From Chlorophyllum brunneum (Eukaryota > Basidiomycota > Agaricomycetes > Agaricales > Agaricaceae): DNA of 64,000 nt. Location of the stretch: the NCBI GenBank assembly GCA_963576785.1, contig OY756139.1:4340001-4404000 (forward strand), given 5' to 3'. The notes beneath the pieces were generated by a model. That model had not been told where the DNA came from and did no database searches. It was given only the letters and a program-made list of their open reading frames with translations. Positions 1 to 11,500 of the stretch are shown piece by piece. Both the position numbers and the translations under genes were made by a program. Numbering within the stretch: the stretch's first letter is position 1; each line of letters starts with the position of its first letter.

Positions 1-3000
1 TCACGCAGGCACGGACCTGAACCTCTGATGGACTTGGCGACGATGTAACAGGGGTATTGAACCAGTGCAGATACAAGGGCATTCAGGCTCCGGAGGGAAG
101 CTGAATGTAGTGGGGTTGTGATGCAAGAAATTGACAAGTGTTTTGATAGTGTCAACGCCAAAGTGGTGATCAAAGTTGTTACAACGATAGAGGATGTGTG
201 ACCTAGTCTGGACCATTTGATTGGCACAGTGGTGACAAGATAAATCCTCATTGGGGAAGAACTGTAGTCAGTATTCACCAATTGGGGCATGGCATAAGAT
301 GGCATAACATGTTCTTGCGAAGAGCTGTGGCTGGTAACTGCATTCTTGTATCCAAGGACCAGATTTGATGTGCAATGGTAAGGCAGAGGCCCCGTTCGCT
401 TGCACTGGGAGGTGGAGGAAGGAGCTACCGCTGTATTTCTTGAACCCAAACATGGCTTGCCATGTGTGAATGGCACGTTCGGCGGACTTCTTGCATAGGT
501 AGGCAATTGAGTTGGGGACTTGGTGATTTCTACCCTGGTTGGGCCAGGCAACTGTCTGAATCCAGTCATGCATGGCTTTTTGTATTCCGTACTTGCACTT
601 CAATGGAGTGTGATAAAATGAGAGGTGGTGTTGGTCAGACTTGTTGAACCAAGTCAAGAGTGCCTTCGAGGTGAGGATGGACTGCCACTGACAGGAGTGC
701 AGTGAGCAGTCAAGCAGGAGCCAAGAGGCTGTGAGGGAGTTGGTGAACACGTGGATGTGTTCAACCTGGTCATAGTCATTGGTGGCAAGTACTTTGGTAA
801 TTCCTAAATATTGTGCCACCAGTTCTGTGTCAGTTGACGTTGTTCCTCCAAGTCTCTTCATGATAGAACTCCCTCTGTCTAGGTGCCGAATAGTGGCTGC
901 TGCCATGAACTGGCCAGTGAGCAGGTTGGGGTTGGGGTGGACCAAGCCGTCCATGCCAATAATGATGGACTTGAAGTCCATCATCACATTCATCATTACA
1001 TTGTCCCAAAGTGTCTTCGAGAGGTGGGGGTCATCCTGGTTGAATCCTATAAAAGATACATTAGTATGGAAGCAGTCAAGTAACCTATGTCTGGGCCAGA
1101 TAGTTTTAGAAACAGAGTTGAAAGATTCTACATAACAAGTCTCGGGGGTGGGGTGGGAAATGTCCATCACAGCTCCAAGTGTCTTCTTCTTCTGAATCTC
1201 CATGAAATTCTTGATGTGAAGTTGGTGAGGGGAAGAATGATACTCTTTTGTCAGTCTTGCCAGTGTGTGTTCATCGTCCAATGTGTGAAGCCTCGATGTT
1301 TGTCGTTCAGCCAACTTTCGGAGATGTAGTTTGATGGGCATGAGCCCTGCAAGGGACTCAACACCACCAGTGGGAGACATTTGGAAGGCCCCGGTAATCC
1401 AGAGGGCCGCCCATCGCTGCATTTTGTTGAGGATTTCACAAGTTCCTTTTGTTCATGACTTATCATGAAACCATAGTTGGTATCCATATGTTGCCACCAG
1501 TACAACACACGAATGGTACAGCAGTCTTTTGTTGCTAGGGGACAGACCTCGTACAGAGTTTCCTAGCATTTTCATTGCCTTGATTGAAGATATTGCCTTG
1601 GCGGAATAGTAACGGACATGTTCCTTGAAGGTTAACATCCTGTTGAAGTAGAAACCGAGGTAACACCAGTAGGTTTTTGGCTTGAGGGGGGTATGACCAG
1701 TGAACAGAGGGGATCCCAAATTGATGGAGGGATTGGAGTCCTGTCTTGCACATGTGAAGTGAAAGATTTCGGACTTGCTGTGTTCGATCACTAAGCCAAA
1801 TTCATTCATGAGCTGCTCCATTTTGCGGTACATGTGTTGGAGTATTTCAACATTTCTTTCGAGGGATGGGGATTGAGCAACAAGGGTACTGTCATCCACA
1901 AATGATAGAACATCAAAGTCCCATTTGTCATGGTGTTCCTCCATATGTATGTCGAATATTTGGAGGAGGGGGCCGAGGTAAAGGGTGGATAGAATAGGGC
2001 TAAGGGCTGAGCCTTGACCTACTCCCACTGCCATGTCAAATTCAGGGGAACTTTTGTTGTTCCACAGGTATGTAGTGCAGTGTTCTTTGAGATAATTATT
2101 GAAGAACCCCACGATTTGAGGAGGAAATCCTTGCCAAGTGAGGATGTCGGTAAGGAGGTCATGGTTGAGGGAGGGGAAGAATTGGGCAACATCAAATGCG
2201 AGCACCGATGTTTTCTTTTTCTTTGTCCATGCTCCCTGGATGATGTGGGTTAGGAAAAGCCCAGCATCCTTGGTGGATCATTGTCAGATGGCTTCCAGTT
2301 GGTGAGGGTGGAGAACTTTAAATTTCACTGCCTCAAATTGGAGTTGTTTGGCCAGCATTTTCTCTATTAGTTTGCCAAACGTATTGAGAAGGACAATGGG
2401 TCTGAAAGCCTTCGGGGTGGAATAGTCGGGTTTGTTGGGTTTGGGGATGATTACTAACACTGATTTTTTGAAGTGTGAGGGCCAGTGTCCGAGGGACAGG
2501 CACGTGCAGCTGATTTGGAGGAAGAGATTGGCACAAGTATCGACGGTGACAATCTGTTTGAGATGTGACCAGAATAAATGGTCAGGGCCGGGGGTGGAAG
2601 AATTCAAGGTATCCTTGAGTGATTCTCTCATTTCTAGGAGAGAGAAATCCACCCAAGTCCTATTCTCCATACCTGTAGGCAGTGGAAGTTCTTCCAGGAT
2701 TGCCGCATTAACTGGTCTGTCTTGGGCTGAGTTATAGTGTTGGTCAAGGGCCATCCATAGATTGTCCATGGTAAGACAAGATCAACTGTTGTGACAAATG
2801 GCTTTGGTAGCTGGGAGAGCATGTCCTTTTACCCATGGCATGAGGTCCCATGGGCGTCGATTATCAACCGAGATTTCTTGTATCTTCTTGTCGAAGTAGG
2901 CCCTTTTCATTTTCCTTGTGGTCTTCCGAAAGGTGTTCCATTTGTTTTTGTTCTTATGGTCTGCATGGTGAGTTGCGAGAGCCTCAGAGCATTCTATGTT

Positions 3001-4050
3001 CTACCAGGTCTTAGACCTAGTGGTGATTTTGGTCTTCTTTGTGTTGCAATTCCAGGACCTGTCAAATAAAACTCCCAATTCAGCAACAGCTCTCTCCAGC
3101 TCGTCCATGTCATTCATTGGCCAGTTTTTGTTGTTTATCCCCTCCGTGATATCCATCAGGAATTTGGTTTCCTCTTCCAATTCTTTGGGAATCGTCAATC
3201 TTTTGATGACAACATCCATTTGCAGAATGGGAATTCTGATTAGAAGGGGGGCGTGATCTGAGTTGTATTGATTGCCTTCCTGGATAGCATGGGTGGGGAT
3301 ATATGGTAACACTCCCAATACAAACAACAGGTTGATGACCATGTCTGGTAGATTGGGGTCTGAAGTGTAGCGTGTTGGTTTGGCCGCAGATGGAATAGAC
3401 CTCACTAAGTTGAGGGCTTCGGTGATCATGAGGAGACAGTCTGCACTTGTCAGATGTTGGTCCATTGAAGGGTCCCATAACTCAGATCAGATATTGATGT
3501 CCCCACCCAATAAGAGGAAGGGTGGGAGGTTGAAGAGGTGTTCCTCGAGGAATTGGAGTGTAGTGTTGCAACTATCATTGTAAACATTCAACAGCAGTAG
3601 TTTCTCTCCTCCTGCAACAAGGGATATGCACAGGAGGTCTCGATGTTCTACGACATCTCTTCTGATGGAGGGTCAGAGTCATTTTAGTCTCTTGTGAGTG
3701 AAGGCAAGGACTCGGGGGGTGGTATGATAATCAATATCTATCACCCGTTGAGGATAGTGCTGGCATCCCACTTGGAGGACTTCTTCAGCAATAATTGGGT
3801 ATGAAAGGAGTGTCCAGTCTGGGTGGACTGGGCCTCCTACAAGGGGGGATCCATCTTCAGAGACAGGAGAAGGAATGTTTCGGAGATATCTCCAAGGGGG
3901 TTCTTGTATAAGGAGGAGGTTGACATCACCTCTACACGTGAGGACTGTCTCCATCACTCCATACGATCTTCCAACATTGTGAGAGCAGACCTTCAACTCA
4001 TTCAAAATTGAGCAAGGAGGCCTGTCTTGATTGTTGGGTGCATTATTCAT
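1..4050 (-). pseudogene. L1 ORF2 (APE-RT-RNase H polyprotein), broken
   Basis: Decayed LINE ORF2. Order along the minus strand: APE endonuclease (LLLIQEPPW, LLGGDINI, SDHAPLL; about 4050-3100), RT (FDVAQFFPSLNHDLL, GVGQGSALSPIL, FVDD; about 2770-1450), RNase H (GMDGLVHP, TELVAQYL, HVFTNSLTA; about 1420-700) and a C-terminal Cys/His motif (CHHC...H...C). It ends at TGA on bases 3-1. All parts are in one frame with no frameshift seen, but nine in-frame stops (eight TGA, one TAG) at the same codons as in L3. The third RNase H acidic residue is Asn. The RT has one residue difference from L3 (QIVGFF against QIAGFF). Confidence 0.9.
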
Positions 4051-4070
4051 TTAGGGGGGTTAATTTGGCT

Positions 4071-6202
4071 TCAACTAGCTGGGGATGATGAGAAGGGGGT
4101 TAATGGAACTCCTTTGTTGGCTCTTAATTCAAGCGCTTTGTTTGCGTGCCAGTCGTGGTCAAAACAACACTTCCAAAACTGGCATTTATAGTCTGTAGCA
4201 AGGTGATCCTTGCCATAGTTGGAGCATGTAGCCTTGTGGGGGCATGGTTCTCCAGTGGGGGTGGCCACTATGGGTGGGTTTGCTTTTTTGTTGCCCTTGT
4301 AGCAGTAGGCAAAGGTGCAATGGTTGGCAGTGGAGTGGGGACCCTTGTAGTGAGTGCAGGTAAACAGTCTCATATAGTATTAGATAAGAGGGTGGCCCCA
4401 TCTGCAGCATTTAGCACAGAACGGGACTCCTGGGTTGGTGTTGGCTCTTCTGATGCAGAATAAACCTCCATAGATGTTGAGGAACTTGTCCTCAATCTTT
4501 GCAATGTTGGCTCCCACCTTGGAGTCCCAGATTTTGAACCACACCATGCAGGTATCGGAGTGTTTGGAGTTGCATCGCACTCTTGGTTGCATCACAAATT
4601 GGATGGTGTCAGAATGAATGGAATTCCTGATGCTGGAGACCATGTTGGCTTCAGTTAGGATCTGCCCTCGCAGTGTTATATAGTTGACATCCATGACCTT
4701 CATGAATGATTTAGATTTGGGAAGGGATGCTTCTCCCATAGTAATCCCTCCAAATTTGCTTTTGAGCTACGCCTTGACAACATCTAGCTCAGTAGGGGTC
4801 AACACCTCCAAGGTGTGGACCACAAGGCCCAACTTACCCTGTGAGGTGGCGATGACCCTAGTCTTGGACTTCTCAGCTATGAGACAAGCGTTGAGAGAGT
4901 CTATGATGGCTCCGAAATTGGTGATGTTGGGGCCGGTGAGAAGGGGAATAATCACTTGCTTGCACGATGGACCATTCAGCATGGAACAAACTACGCCAGC
5001 TTTCTTAGCCAGCTTTTTGTTCACAGGGGAGGGGGTAGAGAAAGCAGCATTGTACATTGCTACTACCTTCTCATGTGTCAACTCTGGGAATTTACTCGCA
5101 AACTCTAAGAGTTTGAGAGGGTCATGTCCCATGGGCGGAGGGGTGGGGGATTTACCACTTTTAGCTGCAGCAGCCATGTAGGAAGGTTTTATGCCTTCCT
5201 TCGGGAGGGAAGGCAGATTAGTGTTAGCCTTGGCAGGCACGGTTGTCTGTGGAGTTTTGCCTTTTTGATCTGTGGCAGCTGGTTTTTTGGCAACAGCGGG
5301 AATGGGTTTAGAGGCGGTGTTGGCGGTGTTAGCGGGTTTTTGGCCTTTACATTTCCTCTTGTGTGTGATGGCCTTAAATTCCGCCTCGGTGATCATTTGA
5401 ATGTCATCATCGGAGATACCTGAGTGAGTAACATCATTGCCATTGGTGATACCCAGAGTGACAATGTGTTCAATGACCTCCATGCGGACATTGTCAGGTT
5501 TACGGGAGGGGCCTTTGGAGGCCATGCGTCACAGGGGGGAATTGTCTGGCTGGGGAGTTTCCTCAGTGCAGACAATAATCTTACCAAAATTTACCCCTAT
5601 CCAACTGTGGAGGTCATTTCTGTGTTCATCAACTGCAACCTTAAGCCATCCCGCCTTCATCAAGGTTCCCATTAATTTAGTAAAGGCCTGCCCAAAGGCA
5701 AGCCCCTCGTCACCGCTCATGTTATATGTGCTGCAGGCTTTCACCCACTTGGAAAGCCTTCCAACTTCCCTTACAGCATCATTGTAGAACTCCTCCAGAC
5801 CACCTTCATGCTCTGTAGTGTCTTCTTCTTCAACTTCAACCTTGGCTACCAACTCTTCTTCGACTTGGTCAGCCCAATCTTTGCTGTCATTCTTACCCAA
5901 GTAATAGTGATTGCCTTCAGGCCTTACTCATTTAGATAACCTGTGGATGGTTCTATCCACATCGTCATTATTTGGAGGGCCCAAGGACTGTGGGGGGGGG
6001 GGGGGGTGGATGATCTTCTGCTGAGGACTGATGGGGGAATGGTGTTACTGTAGGCCTGGTTGGTAGGGATCACAGGCCTAGACATAGAAGGCATCCTAGG
6101 GAATAGGATACCAGGAGGGGGCAGAGCCTGAGAGGCCATGAAGATAGAGGAAGCTGGAACACATGTTGTGTTCCCAAAGACATCCCCATCGCCATCAGGC
6201 AT
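4071..6202 (-). pseudogene. L1 ORF1 (LINE gag-like, CCHC knuckles), broken
   Basis: Decayed first ORF of the LINE, expected to be the RNA-binding ribonucleoprotein component. It begins with a Pro/Ser-rich leader containing G15 (5992-6006, minus-strand C15), then an acidic segment, then a central domain, and ends with Cys/His-rich knuckles resembling CX2CX4HX4C around 4071-4440. Downstream of the poly-C tract one frame is interrupted by in-frame stops at the same sites as in L3 ORF1. Several knuckle Cys codons have become Tyr. It differs from L3 at few positions, for example GLAFG against GLTFG. Family assignment rests on ORF order and the knuckles. Confidence 0.8.
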
Positions 6203-6320
6203 AGGCTCTCTTGGGGAGAGATCAGATCATAACGTAGACATGGTTTATATCCTCTGTACTGTAGACTAGCACCAAGTAATCAACTTTCACAAATCGATGG
6301 TGGTGGTACAAGTCAAAGAA

Positions 6321-6902
6321 AGGATGAAGCCACCTATGACTGGATTCAAACTGTCGCTTGGCCTAACCAAAGTTGAAACCACCGAGTCCCCAACTCCCTC
6401 AACTTCCTATGCAAAAAGTCTGCTGAACAAGCCATCAGCACATGGCAGGCTATGTTCAGATTCAAGAAATACAGTAGTAGCTCCTTCCTCCACCTGTTGG
6501 TGCAGGCAAATGGGGCCTCTGCCTTACCATTGCATGTTAACTTCAGCCCATGGATACGAGAATGTGGATACCAGCCCCAACTCTTTGCATGAGCTTGTCG
6601 CACCATTTTATGCCATGCTCCAATTGGAGAGTACTGACTCAGGTTCTTCCCTAACAAGGATCTACCATGCCACCACTGCGGCAACGAACTGGTCCAAACC
6701 AGGTCGCATATCCTCTACCGATGTCAACACTTTGATCACCACTTTGGCATCAATACTATCAAGAAGTTGGTCAACTTCTTACATCGCAATCCCTCCATGT
6801 TCAGCTTCCCTCCAGAACCTGATTGCCCTCGTATCCAAGCTGGTTCAATTCCCCCATTGCATCATTGTCAAGTCCATCAGAGGTTCAGGTCCATGCCTGC
6901 AG
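6321..6902 (+). pseudogene. L2 (part 1): 3' part of LINE ORF2
   Basis: Plus-strand fragment of a different, more diverged LINE copy. In the frame reading ATYDWIQTVAWPN it matches the post-RNase H region of ORF2 through FLHLLVQANGASALP, PCHHCGNELVQTRSHILYRC and the C-terminus. It contains several stops. Its left edge abuts the 5' end of L1 head-to-head, so L1 probably inserted into L2 and the rest of L2 lies off-window. It is interrupted at 6902 by Ty3-A1 and resumes at 13386. Confidence 0.85.
6898..6902. repeat. Target site duplication TGCAG, left of Ty3-A1
   Basis: TGCAG directly precedes the 5' LTR and is repeated at 13381-13385 directly after the 3' LTR. A 5-bp duplication is normal for Ty3/Gypsy integrases. 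The site lies at the very end of LINE L2 ORF2. Confidence 0.95.
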
Positions 6903-7201
6903 TGTTACGAATCATAGACCGTTCATTCCCATCATGCGCCCATTACCTCGTGTACCCTCATACTCGTTTCATCTCCTGTATCACCCTAGAGGCTGTGCCT
7001 CCTACCTGACTCGTTCTACTCGTCTCCTATGACTCCGTTACTCGACTCCCTTATTATTAGCCTCTACCACTAGTATATAAAGTGTAGTAATACTTGATGT
7101 ATTCCTTACACTTTACCAATCGTATCATCCCTTCTTCCTTTCTCTATTTCCTTCCTTTATCCAAAGGCTTGCAACCTGAGTCAGAGACTAAGGTCGTAAC
7201 A
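6903..7201 (+). repeat. A1 5' LTR (299 bp)
   Basis: Direct repeat of 13082-13380, bounded by TGTTAC and GTAACA. It contains the promoter: TATATAA at 7074-7080 and the predicted transcript start near 7106-7108. Confidence 0.97.
7074..7119 (+). promoter_or_regulatory. A1 LTR core promoter and predicted mRNA 5' end
   Basis: TATATAA (7074-7080) is followed 34 nt later by ACACTTTACCAA (7108-7119), which is the exact reverse complement of 7203-7214 just after the LTR. In Tf1/sushi-type elements the first bases of the mRNA fold back onto the primer site, so the transcript probably starts at about 7106-7108. The same spacing and pairing occur in A2 and A3. Confidence 0.75.
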
Positions 7202-7202
7202 T

Positions 7203-7214
7203 TTGGTAAAGTGT
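7203..7214 (+). other. A1 primer binding site, self-priming type
   Basis: TTGGTAAAGTGT begins two bases after the LTR end and pairs perfectly over 12 nt with 7108-7119 in the R region. I recognise no tRNA 3' end in it. The arrangement matches the Tf1 self-priming model. Confidence 0.8.
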
Positions 7215-7294
7215 CATTCGACTCACCTTGCAAGAGAGGTGCCACTATTCGTAGCTAGGCTTGGAATAATAGCCTCCGACCAGGACAACAGTAT

Positions 7295-8560
7295 ATGAGC
7301 AGCAGTAGCTCATCGAGAACACCGAGAAGACAGAGAGCTCCGAGACCAACCGACATCCAGGGTTCACCCGTAGCAACAGGATCCAAACGATCAACAGAAC
7401 CAGAAATCCCTGAAGGCCTTAAACGACAGAAATCCGAACACAGCGTAGACGAGACCACAGCTCTATTTGAAACCGAATTCGACACAGAAGTCGCCGAGAA
7501 CACATCCGATATAGATATCGCCGAAACCTACGAGGAAGAATCCGAACACAGCACAGACGAAGAACCAGCTCCGGTTGAAGAAGAAATCGACACAGCTCTA
7601 TTCGAAACCGAATTCGACACAGAAGTCGCCGACGCCACAGCCAATATAGAAATCGCCGAAACCTACGAACACAGCGAACCAGAGTCAGAACCAGAAATGA
7701 CAGACGAGATCAACGTACCAAAGAACCTAGCCCCGGAACCAGGATATTTTAATGGGGATAGGACCAAATTTGACGATTGGTGGAGAGCCATATCCTTATG
7801 GCTGATGTTCAACAAGATAGACGAAGAAGAACAGAAAATAGTAGCCATTTTGGCAAGGATGAAAGGAGGACTAGCAGGTCCTTACGCCAACACGCAGTTA
7901 CAAGCTATCCAGAATAAGAAAACACCGGCTTGGGAGGACTTTACGAAAGAAGTAGAAGCCACATTCTCCTTGGGGAATAGGAAAGCCATAGCAGAAGGAG
8001 AAATAGAGACGTTCAAACAGGGAAAGAAGAACACAGCAGACTTCTTAATCGAATTCGAAGCATTAAGAGCCCAAGCAGGAACAGACGACACACATGCGAT
8101 ATTCCTTCTCAAGCGCCACACCAGAGCAGACATTATTCGAACCATAGTAGGTTACCCGACAACCTCCGTCCCAACAACATACAGCAAATGGAAAACCACG
8201 ATCCTCGCAGTAGGACAAGGTTACGAAGCAACGGACATCACTAGAGGAGATGTCAAAACCACCACCGGAGTTATCTATGGGGGAAGAGGACAACCCATGG
8301 AGATAGGACGACAAAGGGCAGACGCCGATCAGACTGGAAAACCGAGGTGCTACAATTGTAACCTCTATGGGCATATTGCCAAATACTGCAGGAAGAAGAC
8401 AAAAGTCACGTACACCAAAATAACATGTTACAATTGCGGTAAACAGGGCCACATCTCGAAGAACTGCCGAGCACCCAAGAAAGCCCATATCAGAGAAGTC
8501 AACGAGGATGATGAACAAGAAATAGAGGAGAAAGAGGATTTTGTCGAAGGCTCCGAGTAG
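7295..8560 (+). CDS. gag: A1 Gag (capsid-nucleocapsid) polyprotein, intact
   Basis: Structural protein of the Ty3-A particle, 421 aa. The N-terminal 130 residues are low-complexity and acidic, with a block containing TALFETEFDTEVA present twice (near 7457 and 7590). A capsid-like region follows (GYFNGDRTKFDDWWRA to about residue 330). Two CX2CX4HX4C knuckles lie at residues 352-365 (CYNCNLYGHIAKYC) and 378-391 (CYNCGKQGHISKNC), then an acidic tail. ATG 7295 is the first in frame and lies 93 nt after the LTR. The ORF stops at TAG 8558-8560, inside a conserved stem-loop that probably directs -1 frameshifting into pol. No disabling change is seen. Confidence 0.95.
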   Translation: MSSSSSSRTPRRQRAPRPTDIQGSPVATGSKRSTEPEIPEGLKRQKSEHSVDETTALFETEFDTEVAENTSDIDIAETYEEESEHSTDEEPAPVEEEIDTALFETEFDTEVADATANIEIAETYEHSEPESEPEMTDEINVPKNLAPEPGYFNGDRTKFDDWWRAISLWLMFNKIDEEEQKIVAILARMKGGLAGPYANTQLQAIQNKKTPAWEDFTKEVEATFSLGNRKAIAEGEIETFKQGKKNTADFLIEFEALRAQAGTDDTHAIFLLKRHTRADIIRTIVGYPTTSVPTTYSKWKTTILAVGQGYEATDITRGDVKTTTGVIYGGRGQPMEIGRQRADADQTGKPRCYNCNLYGHIAKYCRKKTKVTYTKITCYNCGKQGHISKNCRAPKKAHIREVNEDDEQEIEEKEDFVEGSE

Positions 8561-8577
8561 GCGCAAACCCGCGAGCC
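8539..8577 (+). promoter_or_regulatory. Candidate -1 ribosomal frameshift element (A1)
   Basis: TTTT (8539-8542), a 6-nt spacer, then stem GGCTC (8549-8553) with GAGCC (8573-8577) and inner stem GCG (8561-8563) with CGC (8570-8572). The gag stop sits in the 5' bulge. The Gag TTT codon can re-pair on TTT after a -1 slip. Gag is in frame 2 and pol in frame 1. The inner pairs are kept by paired changes in A2 (GCA/TGC) and A3 (GTG/CAT). The heptamer is not a canonical X-XXY-YYZ site. Confidence 0.6.
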
Positions 8578-11500
8578 AATAAAACTAGAGTTTCTGTTTT
8601 ATCACACAATAGACGATATGTGATTCCCCAAAAACGAAACTCTACGCGCGAACTTCTCCTCGACTCAACAATCCAGACAAGAAAAGGACGCAGACAAATC
8701 ACAACCCTCGTAGACTCCGGATGCACCCACACGTGCATAGCACAACGAACAATAGACGAAGAACAGATCCCGACTAAACCTCTGGAAACCCCAATCAGAG
8801 TGATCAATGCCGACGGCACAGAAAATAAAAAGGGAGAAATAACGGACAAGGCACAACTGGTACTAAACAACGGCAACCACACGGAACAAATCGACGCTCT
8901 AGTAACACAATTGGAAAGCGCGGACTTATACCTGGGGCACGATTGGCTGGTCAAACATAACCCGGAAATCGATTGGAACAATCATGTCATACGATTCACG
9001 AGATGTCCAGAAGATTGCAAAACAGCACATAGCAACATACGATTCAACGAGAAAATACGGACAGTCAAGGAACACATTGAAGAGAAAAAGGCGGACCGGA
9101 TGGACGATGAAGATCTACCACCATACCTCCGACAGTACACCCATCTATTCAACAAAAAGAACTTCGATAACCTACCCGCACATACGGTATGGGACCACGA
9201 GATAAATCTGTCAGAAGACGCACCCCCGGTACTGCAGTCCAAAGTTTACCCGATGACAATAATGGAAAAACAGGAACTACAAAAATTCCTCGACGAAAAC
9301 CTCGCCTCAGGACGTATCAGACCATCACAATCCCCCTACGCCACCCCATGCTTCTTTATACCAAAGAAAGACGGAACAAAACGCCTGGTACAAGATTACA
9401 AGAAGCTGAATGAATACACCATCAAAGATAAAACGCCACTACCACTTATAAGCGAGGTGTTAGACCGACTAAAGGGCGCAAAAGTGTTTAATAAGCTCGA
9501 CATCATTTGGGGATACAACAACGTCCGAATCAGGAAAGGAGACGAATGGAAGGCAGCGTTCGTAACAAACAACGGATTATTTGAACCTACAGTCATGTTC
9601 TTCGGAATGAGCAATTCACCGGCAACCTTCCAAAGAATGATGAACACGATATTCCGAGAACTATTACATGAAGGGACGCTTGTCAACTACATGGACGATT
9701 TCGTCATTCCAGGAACCACACAGGAGGAACTCGAGAAAAGAATGACACGGTTCTTAGACATTGCAGCCAAACACCAGCTATACTTCAAACGATCAAAATG
9801 TATGTTCGACGCGAAAGAGATACCCATACTGGGCTTTGTGGTAGGACAGGGCAGCGTTAAAATGGAAGAAGAAAAGGTGAAAGCAGTAAGGGAATGGCCA
9901 ACACCCAAATCCGTGAAGGATGTCGAAAAATTCCTCGGCTTTGCAAATTTCTACCGACGATTCATACAAGACTTCAGTAACATAGCAACACCACTACATG
10001 AACTCAAGAAGAAAGACGCACAATGGTCATGGTCAGAACGGCAACAACAAGCGTTCGAAGAAATCAAGAAGAAAATCACGAGCGAACCAGTACTAGCGAT
10101 GCCCCGAGATAAAGGACAATATAGAGTGGAGGTAGACGCATCAGGGTACGGAGTAGGAGCGGTATTATCACAAGACCAAGATAACCAGTGGCACCCAATC
10201 GCATTCCACTCGAGAACAATGACACCGGCAGAACGAAATTACCAGATCTATGACAAAGAACTATTGGCAATCCGAGAAGCGGTCAAAACTTGGAGACAAT
10301 ATCTACTCGACGCCGACAAACCATTCGAGATATGGACGGACCACAAGAACTTGGAATACTTTAGGAAACCGCAACAACTCACAGGACGACAGGCGAGATG
10401 GCAACTGGAACTACAGGAATATCACTACACGTTGAAACACATACCCGGAAAAACAAACACAAAAGCAGATGTATTATCAAGACTAACGAAAACGGACACA
10501 ACCAGAGACAACACAGATATCACGCTATTACCCGACCACTTATTCGACAACGCTACCACCGAAATCAGACAAATGTGGGACATATCAGGAGAAGAAGACC
10601 TGAAACACCGACTGCGAAAGGAGCAGAGGAGAGAAACACAATGGTTAAGAGAAAAGGAGAAACGACCAGAGGAGATATGGGAAACTGATGGATTACCCAT
10701 CTTCGAAGGAAGAATATACGTACCACCAAACACCGAATTACGCCAAGAAATACTCCAACAACACCACGACAAAACGGACGTAGGACACCCGGGACAACAT
10801 AGAATGATCGAACTCCTCAAAAGGACATATTGGTGGCCACAAATGCGCAACGATGTTAAACGATACATCAAGGGATGTGACACATGTCAGAGAAATAAAA
10901 TACTCCGAACACAACCTACCACACACCTCCATCCGTTACCAATACCCACTGGACCATGGGAAGAGATATCAATCGACATGATAGGACCACTGCCAGAATC
11001 GGAGGGATACGACGCGATACTCGTCATCGTTGATCGTTTCAGCAAAATGATCAGGCTACGAGCAGTTAACACCACCCTATCATCCGAGGAGCTAGGAGAT
11101 ATATATCGGGACGACATATGGAGACAACATGGGATACCACGCAGGATCATCAGTGACAGAGGCCCACAGTTCGCATCAAAATTCATGGCGGAACTTTGCA
11201 AAGCAACCGGCACCCAACGAAACCTATCCACGGCATACCATCCACAAACAGACGGTCAAACGGAGCGCATCAACCAAGAGGTTGAGGCCTACCTCAGAAA
11301 TGTAATCAATCACGCACAGAACAACTGGAAGAAATGGCTCAGCACGGCAGAATTCCAGTATAACGACAAAACACATAGCGCCACAGGACATTCACCGTTC
11401 CAGATAGTATACGGACGACACCCATGGAAGGGTGACATCTCAAACGAGATCAAGGCTCCAGCAATCACGGAAAGAATACAAGAACTGCAGGACATACGCC

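Larger units (their letters stand above)
1..6320 (-). mobile_element. L1: Tad1-like LINE, full 5' end, 3' UTR outside window
   Basis: Non-LTR retrotransposon reading right to left: short 5' leader, ORF1 with CCHC knuckles, ORF2 with APE endonuclease, RT and RNase H. It is nearly identical to L3 (16524-23304) in inverted orientation: x in L1 maps to 22847-x in L3, shifting by 3 after a poly-G/poly-C tract. Similarity stops at about 6320-6327, where L1 meets LINE L2 and L3 meets Ty3-B1, so this is probably the true LINE 5' end. The copy is dead: both ORFs carry in-frame stops shared with L3. The 3' UTR and tail lie left of base 1. Confidence 0.9.

Noticed and set aside
4684..5181. 165-codon open frame opposite LINE ORF1 (and its twin at 17666-18163)
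   Set aside because: Antisense shadow of a recognised ORF with no domain; present only because the LINE is present.
8063..8566. 167-codon minus-strand frame opposite A1 gag
   Set aside because: Antisense to an intact gag with knuckles; Cys/Phe/Leu-rich composition is typical of a shadow.
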